Under the pieces are notes generated by a model. It was given only the letters and a program-made list of their open reading frames with translations, did not search any database and was not told the origin of the DNA. The translations under genes and the position numbers were made by a program. Below are positions 11,839-21,945 of a stretch of 64,000 nt of DNA, in pieces (the first letter of the stretch is position 1; each line of letters opens with the position of its first letter). The DNA comes from Silene latifolia. Lineage: Eukaryota > Streptophyta > Magnoliopsida > Caryophyllales > Caryophyllaceae. The stretch covers positions 153,028,058 to 153,092,057 of the forward strand of contig NC_133537.1 of NCBI RefSeq assembly GCF_048544455.1, written 5' to 3'.

Positions 11839-12979
11839 GTTCACATTTTGGAGACCTAAAGCTCATCTTGTTTAGCAATAATTCAAAAAGGCTTATGTGT
11901 TAAGAAAACTTGGAATTTTAGGAAGAAAAGTGTAATCTTTGGCTTTGGATGTTAATCTTTCTTCATTTTGTGGGTTGTAACAAGATTATGGAAGGCTAAA
12001 TCCTTCTTTGCTTGGTGTAATTCATCCAAAGTTTCCAACTTTGGTATTGTAAGACTCTTTTAATCTCTTTTTATTTATGCATTGATCTTTCCTTATGCTT
12101 AATGTCTTATGTTGAATGCGTTTATGTTTGGGTTGGCCATCCATGCTTGTTATTTGTTCAACTATTGCAAATTCTAGAGAAATGGTTTAATCTATCTAGG
12201 ACTATTTGGAGCTAGCTTGTTGTATGTTGATTTGGTTTAAAGGATGCATGCAATGAGTAGGAAATTTCATGTCTTTTCTCATTTGTATGGTTTAATCTTG
12301 TGAGAATTGATCCTAGACTCTTATCTTAGCATAATTCTTAATGCTCATATTTGATTTGCACTCATGGTTTAATGAATTGTTGATTAAACTTGAATAATAT
12401 ACATGGATGGTTTAATTTGTCTATGTTAACATCTTGACTAGAGAGTATTGGGTTGATAATAAGAAGAGAGTTACAAAAGAGTCAAACTTTATCATTGTTG
12501 GTTACTAAGGAAGGATTACATCAAGCCCTCTTTAACATTGAATTTTCTTGCTCACCAAGTGTTTGTTAAATTGTTTGTTAGACAAGATTGCAACTTTACT
12601 TTGTTTTCATGTTACCAATCAACTCAACACCTGATGTGACCATAAATGGCGCATATTTAGCCCCCGAATTAGCCTTGTTTCCATGATTTTTAGTGCTTAT
12701 TTGGGTCATTTCTTATCTTTAGTTCTTTGTTTTGCATATTCTTTGAGATTTTGATCCCTTGGTAGGAAAGGAGTAAGAATCTTGCATTTTCATGGCAAAA
12801 CGAGACTAAATTGATCGAATTCAATGACCAAGCATCAAGGAGAGACAAGATTAGAAGGCCTTTGTACATATCATAGTAGAAGAGCAATGTTGAGGAAAGA
12901 TCCTTGAGTCCCCAAGGAAATCCCCAAGGAATTTATGAAGAAAAGGGAAGAAAAGAAGAAGTTACTATGCTGACTGACA

Positions 12980-13138
12980 ATCCGAGCGGATTGCCAGCAA
13001 TCCGTCCGTCCTGCACAATCCGAGCGTCCCGTGCCAGAATCCGCTCGGATTCACCTCAACAATCCGTCCGGATTCCCGAGAATCCGCTCGGATTCCACCG
13101 CCAAATCCGCCGTCCCGACCTTATTCCGCCCCGGATTT
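12980..13138 (+). repeat. Element 3 motif cluster in U3 (left LTR)
   Basis: Interspersed copies of AATCCGAGCGGATT, AATCCGCTCGGATT, AATCCGTCCGGATT and shorter AATCCGTCCGTCC or CCGTCCCG pieces. Several are near-perfect palindromes centred on CG. The cluster is CpG-rich in otherwise AT-rich DNA and sits about 150 bp upstream of the TATA box. The right-LTR version (22291-22452) differs by several small indels and substitutions. Confidence 0.85.
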
Positions 13139-13284
13139 CTTCACAAAGCACGGTTTGCCTTCTTCAAGCTACGAAAAGAGAAGCCCTTCTCTCAGAAAAT
13201 ACCGGGTCCTCCTTGCTCAACTTAAAAAGTGTAATTACTAGTTTAGCCTTTAGTTAACCCTAATGCATCCTCCCTAATTTTCAC

Positions 13285-13293
13285 TATAAATAC
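13285..13293 (+). promoter_or_regulatory. LTR TATA box, element 3
   Basis: TATAAATAC in the context TCACTATAAATACCCC, repeated in the right LTR at 22600-22608. It lies downstream of the U3 motif cluster, the same order as in elements 1 and 2. Confidence 0.75.
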
Positions 13294-14386
13294 CCCATTA
13301 GGCTAATTAGAGGAGCATGTTCTTCTTATCAATAATTAGTGTAGTTAATACCAATCAAAACTCTCCTCAATATTGTAATCAAGTATTAATCAAGTTTTAA
13401 TCCAAGTTTTAGTTCTTTAATCTCTCTTTTGTTCATCCTTTATTTTGGGTAATTGAAGATTATTTGGGTTATTATTGGGGGATTGACAACCTCTCAATCT
13501 AGCATTCAAGTACTTCTATTATTCTTGCTTTATTATTGGAATCATTAGTAGGTATAATCTCTTAATCCCTTTTTAATTATTGTTAATTACTTTCATTTAT
13601 TCATCATGTTTCATATTGTTGGTATGATTGACAACCTTGCTAGCATGATCAACATGATAATGAGTGAGTAGTCTCTTAGCTAGGGTTAATGGGTGATTAG
13701 GGAAACCAACATGGGGAATGATTCATGCTTAAATTAATATGCTTTCATGCTTTATTTGCTTGCTTGTTTTGATCTCAACTCATGCACATGTTATACTTGA
13801 TGAAATGCTAAGCCTGTGAATCCTTGCATTTACTATCATCTCCTATCTTTTCAATGAGACTTGTAAGACATAACCCAACTCGAGTCTCATTAGACCATGC
13901 ATGTTGTTGAGTAGGGAAGATTAAGTCGACTTGTAGGTGTTGTACAATCTAATCGATTCGGCTCCGGGACCCAAACTTTCCTAGGATTGTAAGATATAAC
14001 CCAACTTAATCCATCACAACAATAATTGCTTGCTTTTAATTTGAGAACATGTTTGTATGATCATATCCCATGATTCCCCTATGATCCCATGACACCCTAG
14101 TGCCTTTAATCAATTGTTTACACCCCCTTTTTATTCATCTTGCTTGTTTATTTTCATTGTTATTCTAGTTTAGTAACCTTCTACATCAACCCAATTTGTG
14201 ACACCCCTTAGACACCGCTAGTTACAATAGAAATCTCATTTCAACTCCCGTCCCTTGGGATCCGACCTTTACTTGCCTCTTTACTAATTGTAGAGTTGCT
14301 TGTTAAGCTATAAATTGTGTTTTGATTCGACCGTGACCAACGACCACATCTATTTATTTGTGAATACGAAACGGACCGATCAAAAA

Positions 14387-14404
14387 TGGCGCCGTTGCCG
14401 GGGA
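14387..14404 (+). promoter_or_regulatory. Primer binding site, element 3
   Basis: TGGCGCCGTTGCCGGGGA, four bases after the LTR end, is the tRNA-Asp-type primer binding site used by Athila elements. The same 18 bases occur in element 2 (23961-23978) and, reversed, in element 1 (45181-45198). Confidence 0.9.
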
Positions 14405-14520
14405 CGGTGTTTGTTTGATTTAGATTTCCTTTTTGTTATTAGTTGTGTCTTTCTTCATCTTGAGGAAGTAAAACTCCTCAAGGTTTGTTCTAATTGTTTT
14501 TGAGTTGTTTGATATTTTGC

Positions 14521-17316
14521 ATGTCTAGAAGGTTACAAAGTGATTTGTTACCTTTTGACCGTGAAATCGAAAGAACCTTGACGAACAATAGGAGACTTGT
14601 TAGGAGGAATTTGAGAGGTGTTGGTGAAGTTGTTCAACCCACTAGTGAGTTTGTCAATTCTTTCGCAATAGAAGGAGAAGAAAACCCATTACACAATACC
14701 CCACAAAATCCACCTACAATGCCAAAATTCTCGTCACACTCCGTACCCACCGAGGATAATCTACCAAATGGTACTCCTACACCGCAACATCTCACCGGAA
14801 ATTTTATTGCCAAGTCCGCCTTCATCCAACTAGTTGAGAGGAGCCAATTTGTTGGGATGCCTAGTGAGGATCCTCATTCTCATATGGAAACCTTTTGCGA
14901 TTATTGTGATGCTATCTCTCAAACAGGCGTGACTCAAGACCAAATTAGATGGGTCTTATTTCCTTTTTCCTTAATCGGCACCGCAAAGCAATGGTTGAAG
15001 GGCCTTGATAAGGCCACCCTTGGAATAGATTCTTGGAAGAAGTTGGCTCTAGCTTTCTACAAAAAATTCTACCCACCGGAAAAGACCAACATGCTAAGAG
15101 CTCAAATTACGGGTTTTAAGCAAAGGGATGAAGAGTCTTTGTATGAAGCTTGGGAGCGGTTTAAAGGTATTTGTCGCTCATGTCCTCACCATGGACTTAG
15201 CGAATGGTTTTTGGTGCAACAATTTTGGAATGGTTTATATGAAGATTCTAGGAACATTCTCAATATGGGATCAAATGGAATGTTCACCGAAGTTGATGAC
15301 AATCAAACATGGAACAAGATTGAGGAAATGGCGGTCCATAATTCACAATATAGTAGGCCTCGCAAGGCTACTAGAGGAGGAAAGCATGAAGTGGACTCCG
15401 TTACTCAATTGGGTGCTCAACTTAGTGCTCATATCGATACAATCAACTTGAAGTTTGAACAAGCTATGGCTAGACTTGAGGAAAACTCAAAATCATCGAA
15501 GCATCATGTCAATGCCATGACGGCATCCTCATCAATCCCAAGTGGGATATGTGAGAATTGTGGAACTTTGGGTCATGACCCAAGTGAGTGTAGGGGAACA
15601 ACCGAACAAGTGAATGCTTTCCAAGCATATAAAAGTGGTACCCCTTATTCAAATTTTTACAATGAAAACACCAAGTTCTATCCAAATCTCTCATACAAAA
15701 GCAAAAATGTTCAAAACCCTCAAACAACATACACTCCACCACCCATGATAAACCAAAATCAAAGACCCTTTTACAATCAAAACCAAGGTTACCAAAATCA
15801 AAATCCATACAATCACCAAAATGACCAAGGTTTTGATGTCCAAAAAGCGGTCCTCCAAATGCAAAAGAATCAACAAGAATTTTTCACCCAAATGCAAAAA
15901 GATAGCCAAGCAAAGGAAACCACCATCAACAACATTCTAGCTCACACCAAGATGTTGGAAACACAATTGACTCAACTAGCATCTTCAAGCTCACAAAGAC
16001 AAAAGGGGCAATTACCACCTCAAAGTAATCCTCCTAGACATGAAACGGTTAGTGCCATTCACTTGAGAAGTGGTACAAGGTATGAAGCACCAAAGAAGCA
16101 AGTTGAGGATGAAGTTGTGGAAGCTAGTGAAAAGGAAGAAATTGTGCAAAACTCCAAAGATGGAGAATCAACAAAAGAAGAAAGTTCAAAGAAAAGTGAA
16201 GACAAGGCCAAAGAGAAGGAGCCCATTGTGATTAGACTTCCTTTTCCAAGTCGTCAAGCCAAGCCCAAATTTGATGATCAACTTGGAAAGTTCATGGAAA
16301 TTGTGAAGAATTTAGAAGTCTCAATTCCTTTCACGGAATTAATCAATCACGTTCCGGCCTATGCGAAGTATATGAAAGATATCCTCACAAAGAAGAAGTC
16401 GATCCGAAAACTTGAGACTATCGCCTTTACTAAGGTGAGTAGTGCAATACTTCAAGGGAGTTCACCTCCAAAGTTAAAGGATCCGGGAAGCTTCTCAATA
16501 CCGTGTACCATTGGCGACACAACGATCAACAAAGCCTTATGTGATCTAGGGGCTAGTGTGAGTGTCATGCCGTACTCGGTAAGTAAAAGGTTGGGGATGG
16601 GAGAGCTTAAATGCACCAACATCACACTCCAAATGGCCGATAGATCGACGAAGACACCGTTAGGGATATGGGAAGATGTCCCCGTGCGAATTGGGAAGTT
16701 TTTCATCCCGGTGGACTTTGTCATTGTTGATATGGAGGAAGATTCCAACATTCCAATCATCCTAGGAAGACCTTTCCTACACACCGCCGGTGCGGTGATT
16801 GATGTGAAACATGGAGAGCTCACTCTAGAAGTGGGAGATGAAAGCATAACTTTTAATCTTGACAAGACTATGAGAGCTCCTCGTTTGCATGAGCCGTTTT
16901 TCATAATTGATCATTATAGCCGAAAAGATGAAAGGAAGAAATCGGAACTCCAATGGAGGAAGAAAGTTAAAGATGCTCCATTCAAAGAGCAAGTGAATTA
17001 TGACAAGGAGAGCTTGCAAAGCTCATCAAAATCAACCAAGGAAGAAGAGGATGGCCTCATTGGCCAAGAGAAGAAATTGGGAGAGTTGTCTCCATCTAAG
17101 CAAGAGATTTTCAATGATCAACTCAATGAAGTTTGTGGTCTTTGGGACGACGAGTTTGAAGGGATTTTTAATCCCTACATTGGACATGCCATCGATCATG
17201 ATCAACAACAAGGGCCACGGTCTATTGAGGACCTCTACCATAATAATGAACAAGCTTTTGATTACTTTTTCAAGGTGTTGAGAAACATCAACAACACCTT
17301 GAACATGCCCCCTTGA
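14521..17316 (+). CDS. Gag-protease polyprotein of element 3 (intact)
   Basis: The open frame runs from 14494; I choose ATG 14521 because MSRRLQSDLLPFDREIERTL resembles the usual Athila Gag start, giving 931 residues. The capsid-type gag domain is around residues 105-255 (FPFSLIGTAKQWLKGL, WERFKGICRSCPHHGL). A zinc knuckle CENCGTLGHDPSEC follows near residue 345, with spacing CX2CX4HX4C. An N/Q-rich linker and a Lys/Glu-rich region come next, then a retropepsin-like domain with ALCDLGASVSVMPYS (Asp codon 16543-16545) and a later PIILGRPFLHTAGAVID block. After protease there is a long acidic tail and then a stop; no RT follows in any frame. Gag packages the RNA and protease matures it. The intact frame in a young insertion suggests recent function. 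Confidence 0.93.
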   Translation: MSRRLQSDLLPFDREIERTLTNNRRLVRRNLRGVGEVVQPTSEFVNSFAIEGEENPLHNTPQNPPTMPKFSSHSVPTEDNLPNGTPTPQHLTGNFIAKSAFIQLVERSQFVGMPSEDPHSHMETFCDYCDAISQTGVTQDQIRWVLFPFSLIGTAKQWLKGLDKATLGIDSWKKLALAFYKKFYPPEKTNMLRAQITGFKQRDEESLYEAWERFKGICRSCPHHGLSEWFLVQQFWNGLYEDSRNILNMGSNGMFTEVDDNQTWNKIEEMAVHNSQYSRPRKATRGGKHEVDSVTQLGAQLSAHIDTINLKFEQAMARLEENSKSSKHHVNAMTASSSIPSGICENCGTLGHDPSECRGTTEQVNAFQAYKSGTPYSNFYNENTKFYPNLSYKSKNVQNPQTTYTPPPMINQNQRPFYNQNQGYQNQNPYNHQNDQGFDVQKAVLQMQKNQQEFFTQMQKDSQAKETTINNILAHTKMLETQLTQLASSSSQRQKGQLPPQSNPPRHETVSAIHLRSGTRYEAPKKQVEDEVVEASEKEEIVQNSKDGESTKEESSKKSEDKAKEKEPIVIRLPFPSRQAKPKFDDQLGKFMEIVKNLEVSIPFTELINHVPAYAKYMKDILTKKKSIRKLETIAFTKVSSAILQGSSPPKLKDPGSFSIPCTIGDTTINKALCDLGASVSVMPYSVSKRLGMGELKCTNITLQMADRSTKTPLGIWEDVPVRIGKFFIPVDFVIVDMEEDSNIPIILGRPFLHTAGAVIDVKHGELTLEVGDESITFNLDKTMRAPRLHEPFFIIDHYSRKDERKKSELQWRKKVKDAPFKEQVNYDKESLQSSSKSTKEEEDGLIGQEKKLGELSPSKQEIFNDQLNEVCGLWDDEFEGIFNPYIGHAIDHDQQQGPRSIEDLYHNNEQAFDYFFKVLRNINNTLNMPP

Positions 17317-17645
17317 CATCTCATCAAGAATGAGAGTTTGGTGGAGTCCTCCCTAAACCACCACTTGTAAATATTTCTAACTCCCTAACTTACATTTCAA
17401 TTCTTGTATTGCATTTTTGTCATCTTTGGATTTTCATTTACTTTGATCAAAATAATTGTCATGTAAGAGAGAAGTGAGGGAGGGACTAACAATTTCAATT
17501 GATGTGTAGTGCTTTACCTTAGTGTGGGGATGGCAATTGCCTAGGCTATCCATGCCTTAGTAGTGCCCCCACAAAGAAGGACACAAGCCTTGAAAGAAAG
17601 AATGGAAGAATGATAAAGGGAATGCGCTGTGCACGGGTGGAACTG
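17317..17645 (+). other. Noncoding spacer after gag-protease, with a polypurine-like tract
   Basis: No gene is seen. TTAGTGTGGGGATGG at about 17519-17533 closely resembles the G-rich tract after the third ORF of the same element (20397-20412), so element 3 has G-rich tracts both here and near its 3' end. A central polypurine tract is one possible role. Confidence 0.4.
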
Positions 17646-18032
17646 AATCCGTGTACACAGAGGACGAATCCGAGCGGATTCCCAAGAATCCGCCCGTCTT
17701 ATGCAATCCGAGCCCCCGTGAAAAGACGCCGTCTTGAATCGAGTGAATTTTGAAATTTTTTGATCGTTAAAGAATCCGAGCGGATTTCGAAAATCCGCCC
17801 GTCCGAAGAATCCGTCCGTCTCGGGAAAAAGACGCCCGTCTTTGCAATCGAGGAAAACAAGCAAAATTCTCTCGGACGAAAATCCGTCCGTCCTTGAGCA
17901 AATCCGCCGTCTCGTCCGTGTTCAAGAAATCCGAGCGGATTGTACCAAATCCGCCCGTCTTTAGGCGAGCTTTTGCAAAGGTAGAAGAAGCAGAATCCGC
18001 ACGGATTGAGCCTAATCCGCACGGATTGCCTC
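17646..18032 (+). repeat. Large internal motif cluster, element 3
   Basis: About 390 bp containing many copies of AATCCGAGCGGATT and AATCCGCCCGTC, plus GACGCCCGTCTT-type variants, made of the same words as the U3 cluster of this element. It occupies the place where elements 1 and 2 have RT-RNaseH-integrase, between gag-protease and the third ORF. It has no coding continuity. Confidence 0.85.
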
Positions 18033-18359
18033 TGCAGTTTTGAAATTTTCGGCCTCTTTAAAACCCCTCCCACCTTCATTCATTCATTCATTCATAAACA
18101 CTATCCACAACATCAAAACCCTCATCCTCTCCATCATAAAAACAAAAACCCTCAACAACATTCAACAAAAACAAATCAAACCACCCTTCCAACAACAAAT
18201 TAATCACTCCTTCTTCAACAAAAATCAAAACCAAGAACAAAATCTTCAACCTTTGAGTCGATTTTTGTTTTCATAAAGGCAAAGCCTTTCACCTTAAAAT
18301 CGATTTGGGCATCCTACAAATTGAAGATTTTTCACTCTTTTCTTGGTTAAAGCTCATCA

Positions 18360-19982
18360 ATGGCAAGGACTAAGGGTGCAACAAAGGCAACAAAGGCAAC
18401 AAAGGCAACAAAGGCACCAAAGGCTAAGGCACTCTCACAAAGGCAAAAGGCTCTTCAAACAAAGAAAGCTTTGGCTATGGTGGTGGCAACACCAAACATT
18501 GAAGTGCAACAACAACAACAACCTTCTATGGGACCATCAACACCTTCTACTCCGGTAATTAATCAACTTTTGCATTATCCGGAGGTAACTTTTATTTCCG
18601 ATACCCATAGAAATACCTTTGTCAAGTTTGCTATGAAATCTATTCAATCCACCAAATTCATATGTAAAGATGCCTTGGAAAAATTGGGTGTTCTTGAACA
18701 AACAAAAGCCTTTTTCAAAGCCATGGGGTTGGAGAAATTGTTTGAAACAAAGGAATTGACATACCCCTCCCTTGTCTTGGAATTCTTAAGTTCTTTAAAA
18801 GTCACCAAAGTTGAGAATAGAGAAAATCTCGAGTTTCGTCTAGCTAATGTTAGTAGATGCATTACCTTTACGGAATTGGGTGAAATTTTGGGTCTTAGTG
18901 ATGAATCAAGTTATCTTAAGCATTATGGAAAGTATGACCCCGAGCCTCTTTGGGAGGCAATCTCCGGGAAGAAATTTGAGGATTTTCATGCATGTCGTGC
19001 TCTTTTGGTCCATCATCCGGGCATAAGAGTATGGCACAAGGTTGTGGGAAATACCATAATTGCTAGGAAAGACACCAATCATTTCACAAGACTTGATTTT
19101 ATTCTCCTTGAATCGGCTTTGAATATCGGAAGAATTCATACCAAGCCTTACAATTCTTTGAGGCTCTTGGTAGATAGATGGCTTAATGTTGATAATGGGA
19201 AGAAGGGCACGACCGTTATTGTCAATGGCGGCCTAGTAACACTCCTAGCCAAGCACTTTGATCCTAACTTCAATAAGGATAAGAAGTACAAGGCAAAGGA
19301 AGGTGGCCATCTTATTGATATGCATATTATGATTCACAAGTTCAAGTGGGTTGCCCATAACCCCCTTGACACTAAATATGGATGGTTAACTAGTGAAGCT
19401 AGATCGTTCACCTTGCCCTCGAAGATTTGTCGCCTAAGCGTCCACCGGACCAATTATCTACTTCCCCTTTCCGAAGAAGCCGAGTATATCATTCAACAAC
19501 AAAAGGGTGATCTTGAAGCTCCCTCCTCTTCCATTGTCATACCACCTTACCCCTTTGAGTATGAAGAGTTCAAACCAGAAGGAATTGAAATTAGGAAAGA
19601 CTATGTGACTCTCCTCATGCAAGCAATGCACAAACAAGCCCATGAAGATCGGAAAAATGCGTATTTGGCTCAATATCCACCCCTCCTACATCTAGCTAGG
19701 CAAGGACTCCTTGATCCATCTTGTCCTTTGCCTAGTTGGGCGGATAGAGAAGTCTTATTTCCGGGTGCATCTAGGGACGTGGTGGGAGACAATGAGGTTG
19801 TTGGAAATGATGAAGAAGTTGATGATAATATTGAGAAAGAAGCAATGGAAAAAGAAAGAAATGGTGAAGATGATGATGAGCAAGATGAGGAAGAAAGTGA
19901 AGAAGAAAATGACAAGGAAAGTGGCAATGTGACCACTTCTCATGAGGGAAGTGGTGATGATGATAGCATGATGGAAGACTAG
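18360..19982 (+). CDS. Athila-type third ORF (env-like position) of element 3, intact
   Basis: 540 codons from ATG 18360 to TAG 19980-19982. The N-terminus is a basic repeat coded by a 9-bp tandem (TKATKATKATKAPKAKA) and could act as a nuclear or nucleic-acid-binding tail. The middle (about residues 70-400) resembles the Arabidopsis retrotransposon ORF-1 (ATHILA) family and the third ORFs of elements 1 and 2: FISDTHRNTFVKFAM, LTYPSLVLEFLSSLKV, FTELGEILGLSDES, RLLVDRWLNVDNGKKGTT. The C-terminus after about residue 475 is strongly acidic (Glu/Asp runs). I see no signal peptide and no convincing membrane segment, so the label env-like is positional only. No lesion is present. The function of this family is unknown. 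Confidence 0.85.
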   Translation: MARTKGATKATKATKATKAPKAKALSQRQKALQTKKALAMVVATPNIEVQQQQQPSMGPSTPSTPVINQLLHYPEVTFISDTHRNTFVKFAMKSIQSTKFICKDALEKLGVLEQTKAFFKAMGLEKLFETKELTYPSLVLEFLSSLKVTKVENRENLEFRLANVSRCITFTELGEILGLSDESSYLKHYGKYDPEPLWEAISGKKFEDFHACRALLVHHPGIRVWHKVVGNTIIARKDTNHFTRLDFILLESALNIGRIHTKPYNSLRLLVDRWLNVDNGKKGTTVIVNGGLVTLLAKHFDPNFNKDKKYKAKEGGHLIDMHIMIHKFKWVAHNPLDTKYGWLTSEARSFTLPSKICRLSVHRTNYLLPLSEEAEYIIQQQKGDLEAPSSSIVIPPYPFEYEEFKPEGIEIRKDYVTLLMQAMHKQAHEDRKNAYLAQYPPLLHLARQGLLDPSCPLPSWADREVLFPGASRDVVGDNEVVGNDEEVDDNIEKEAMEKERNGEDDDEQDEEESEEENDKESGNVTTSHEGSGDDDSMMED

Positions 19983-20376
19983 CAAGCCTTGGAGACTCCT
20001 ACACTCCCGCGGTTTGTCTATATCTCTTTGTATTTTATTTCATTTTGATCATTGTTGGAGTAGTCCTAGCAACATCAAAGGACTCACACCTTGGTACCAT
20101 TGAGGTGTTCTTATTCTATTGTTCCCATTTGTAAAATCCAAAATGACAAACTAGTTTCATGCATAGCATAGTGTGTGCATGAACTATACCCATCCTTGGA
20201 CATTAGCAATAGTGTCTCACTCGGTTTGGGGAAGTTAATGCATACGCAACGGGAGGTAATCTAAATTATCCTCTCCGTCATAACAAAAACCATGCATCAT
20301 GTAGTGTAGCTTAGTATAGAATTGCATTTAGTATAGAAATCATGCATCATCTTTGCATAATTTCCATCAATTTGGC

Positions 20377-20412
20377 CATTGAGGACAATGCCCATATTAG
20401 TGTGGGGATGGG
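20377..20412 (+). promoter_or_regulatory. Conserved stem-loop and second G-rich tract, element 3
   Basis: CATTG-AGGA-CAATG can form a 5-bp stem with a 4-base loop; 6 bases later comes TTAGTGTGGGGATGGG. The same stem-loop plus AGTGTGGGG unit is found at 32678-32716 in element 2 and, reversed, at 36337-36374 in element 1, always shortly after the third ORF. Confidence 0.65.
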
Positions 20413-21910
20413 AATTCTAACATTTAACTCTTATTCAAAAAACCCATCAAAATTGAAAAATTTCAAAAATCATAAAAATTGAAAAAAATTGAAAACCCAA
20501 AAACAAGTTCATTTCTTTTGTATATATTGTTTTGTATATATTGTGTTTGTTTTATCCTTATTCACATTGATCGACTACGCCACATCCGAGACATGAGGAT
20601 ATTGAAGACCGCATGGTATGATCTTTCCAATCTCCTTTTTCCTCTTTATGTTAATGACTATGTGGCTTCATTTTGATTGATGCGGTACAACAATGTGAAC
20701 TTAGGACTTGCATTTAGATTGTTTGTCATATTAGTTGGTAGAATCATATGCATTAGGATGTTTATATGGTAGTTGCATCATGGCATGTAGTTTGCATGTT
20801 ATAAAAATTTTGCGAAACCGTCTACTTGGGAAGCTTGACAAGTGTATATAAGCCCTAGTAGATGCCCTTTGTTCTTAAGACTTTGCTTGTTAGAATATTT
20901 GTAAAACACCCTAGGATGTGTCATGCTAGTATCCTTTGACCCATGGTTTAAGGCCGAGTCAAGAGTACCTTGTGGTGTGATAACTCCTTGGCTACCGTTT
21001 ATTCCAAGGTGACCCTTGAAACCATGCACCCATACATCCATCATCCATGTTCTACCATATTTTTGTCAACAAAAGGGAATGGGCACAAAAAGAAATCAAT
21101 TTGAGTTCAATGAAATGAAAAGTGAAAGAAAGTTTGCAAAAATGCATCAAAAGAAAAAGAGGAGCAAAAATAGACTCCTAAAAACTTCAAATACAAGGCA
21201 CCCTCGTTACTAATTGGGGTGACTTTGAAAATGTTCAAAAAGAAATGCAAAAAAGTTGTCAAGTATTGAAATGCCAAAAATCAAAAAGAAATGGCAAAGA
21301 AAGTGTTCTCAAATGTCAAATGCCACAAGAAATTGGGGGGAAAAACAAAAACAAAAGCAAACTCCCAAAAGTGAAACTCAAATACTATTGGTCCCTTTTA
21401 TCCACCGTATCCATTTTTGTGCATGGTAGAGAGGGGACGACCCTTCTTCTTGTCTAGGCAAGAGGGGGAATTCCGCGATCCTCCAGTGTTTCTAACACCA
21501 TAGGGAGTCTACCCTTGACAAAAGCATTTAACGATTGAGGACAAAGGTACCCTAGCTTGACACAACTTGGAGGTGATTTATTGGTATCATTCTAGGCTTA
21601 GTAGTTTGAACAAATTGCATCTATGAAGGATTGTGTACCCTTGAATTGCTTCCCTTGTAGATAATTTCCACCACTTAGATGAGGAAAGTGGTTATTCTTT
21701 TTGTAGATGCATCCATTATGTGTTTTTGTGTGCTTTAATGTTTGGATGTGTCGCCATTTTGGCAAGACCCACCTTGCCTTGCAAGAAGGCATCCTACCTC
21801 ATGGTTGTCTTGTTGTGAGTTGAAGGGGCGGAGTGAGACCCGCTAATTGTCTCATATCGGCATTATTATTAGGATAGGTTAGTATTGGTCCTAGTCTTTG
21901 TCACCTCTTT

Positions 21911-21945
21911 ACTCGGGACGAGCAAAGGTTCGGTTTGGGGATATT
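21911..21945 (+). promoter_or_regulatory. Polypurine tract region, element 3
   Basis: A CTCGGGACGAG block followed by CGGTTTGGGGATATT directly before the 3' LTR start (TGATGTG at 21946). This is the expected site of plus-strand priming. Confidence 0.75.

Larger units (their letters stand above)
11276..12631 (+). repeat. Element 2 5' LTR, first segment
   Basis: Starts TGATAGAGTCAAAAAGTGTC and matches the right LTR from 33570. It is interrupted after ACACC (12627-12631) by element 3 and resumes at 23704. The left LTR totals about 1608 bp against 1552 bp on the right. The difference comes almost entirely from the GGCAGTCTGCC cluster at 11669-11743, where the left copy has extra tandem units. 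Confidence 0.9.
12632..14382 (+). repeat. Element 3 5' LTR
   Basis: Begins TGATGTGACC and ends CGGACCGATCA, immediately before the AAAA spacer and PBS. By eye it differs from the right LTR at only a couple of dozen positions, concentrated in the GC-rich cluster at about 12970-13140. TATAAATAC is at 13285-13293. Confidence 0.93.
19983..21945 (+). other. Noncoding 3' region of element 3, ending in the polypurine tract
   Basis: Two kilobases without a credible gene. CATTGAGGACAATG at 20377-20390 is a perfect inverted repeat (CATTG/CAATG) followed by TTAGTGTGGGGATGGG at 20397-20412, matching an arrangement in elements 1 and 2. ACTCGGGACGAGCAAAGG at 21911-21928 comes just before the true polypurine tract (CGGTTTGGGGATATT, 21931-21945), which abuts the 3' LTR. 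A-rich stretches occur at 20450-20510 and 21060-21380. Confidence 0.7.

Noticed and set aside
12690..12887. Identical 65-codon minus-strand frames in both LTRs of element 3 (also 22004-22201)
   Set aside because: They are identical because the LTRs are identical. They run antisense to the promoter region and show no protein features.
14494..14520. Alternative upstream start of gag in element 3 (MFLSCLIFC)
   Set aside because: It adds a short hydrophobic stretch not usual for Athila Gag. ATG 14521 gives the expected start.
16452..16904. 150-codon minus-strand frame within gag-protease of element 3
   Set aside because: It is a shadow of the conserved protease coding sequence on the plus strand.
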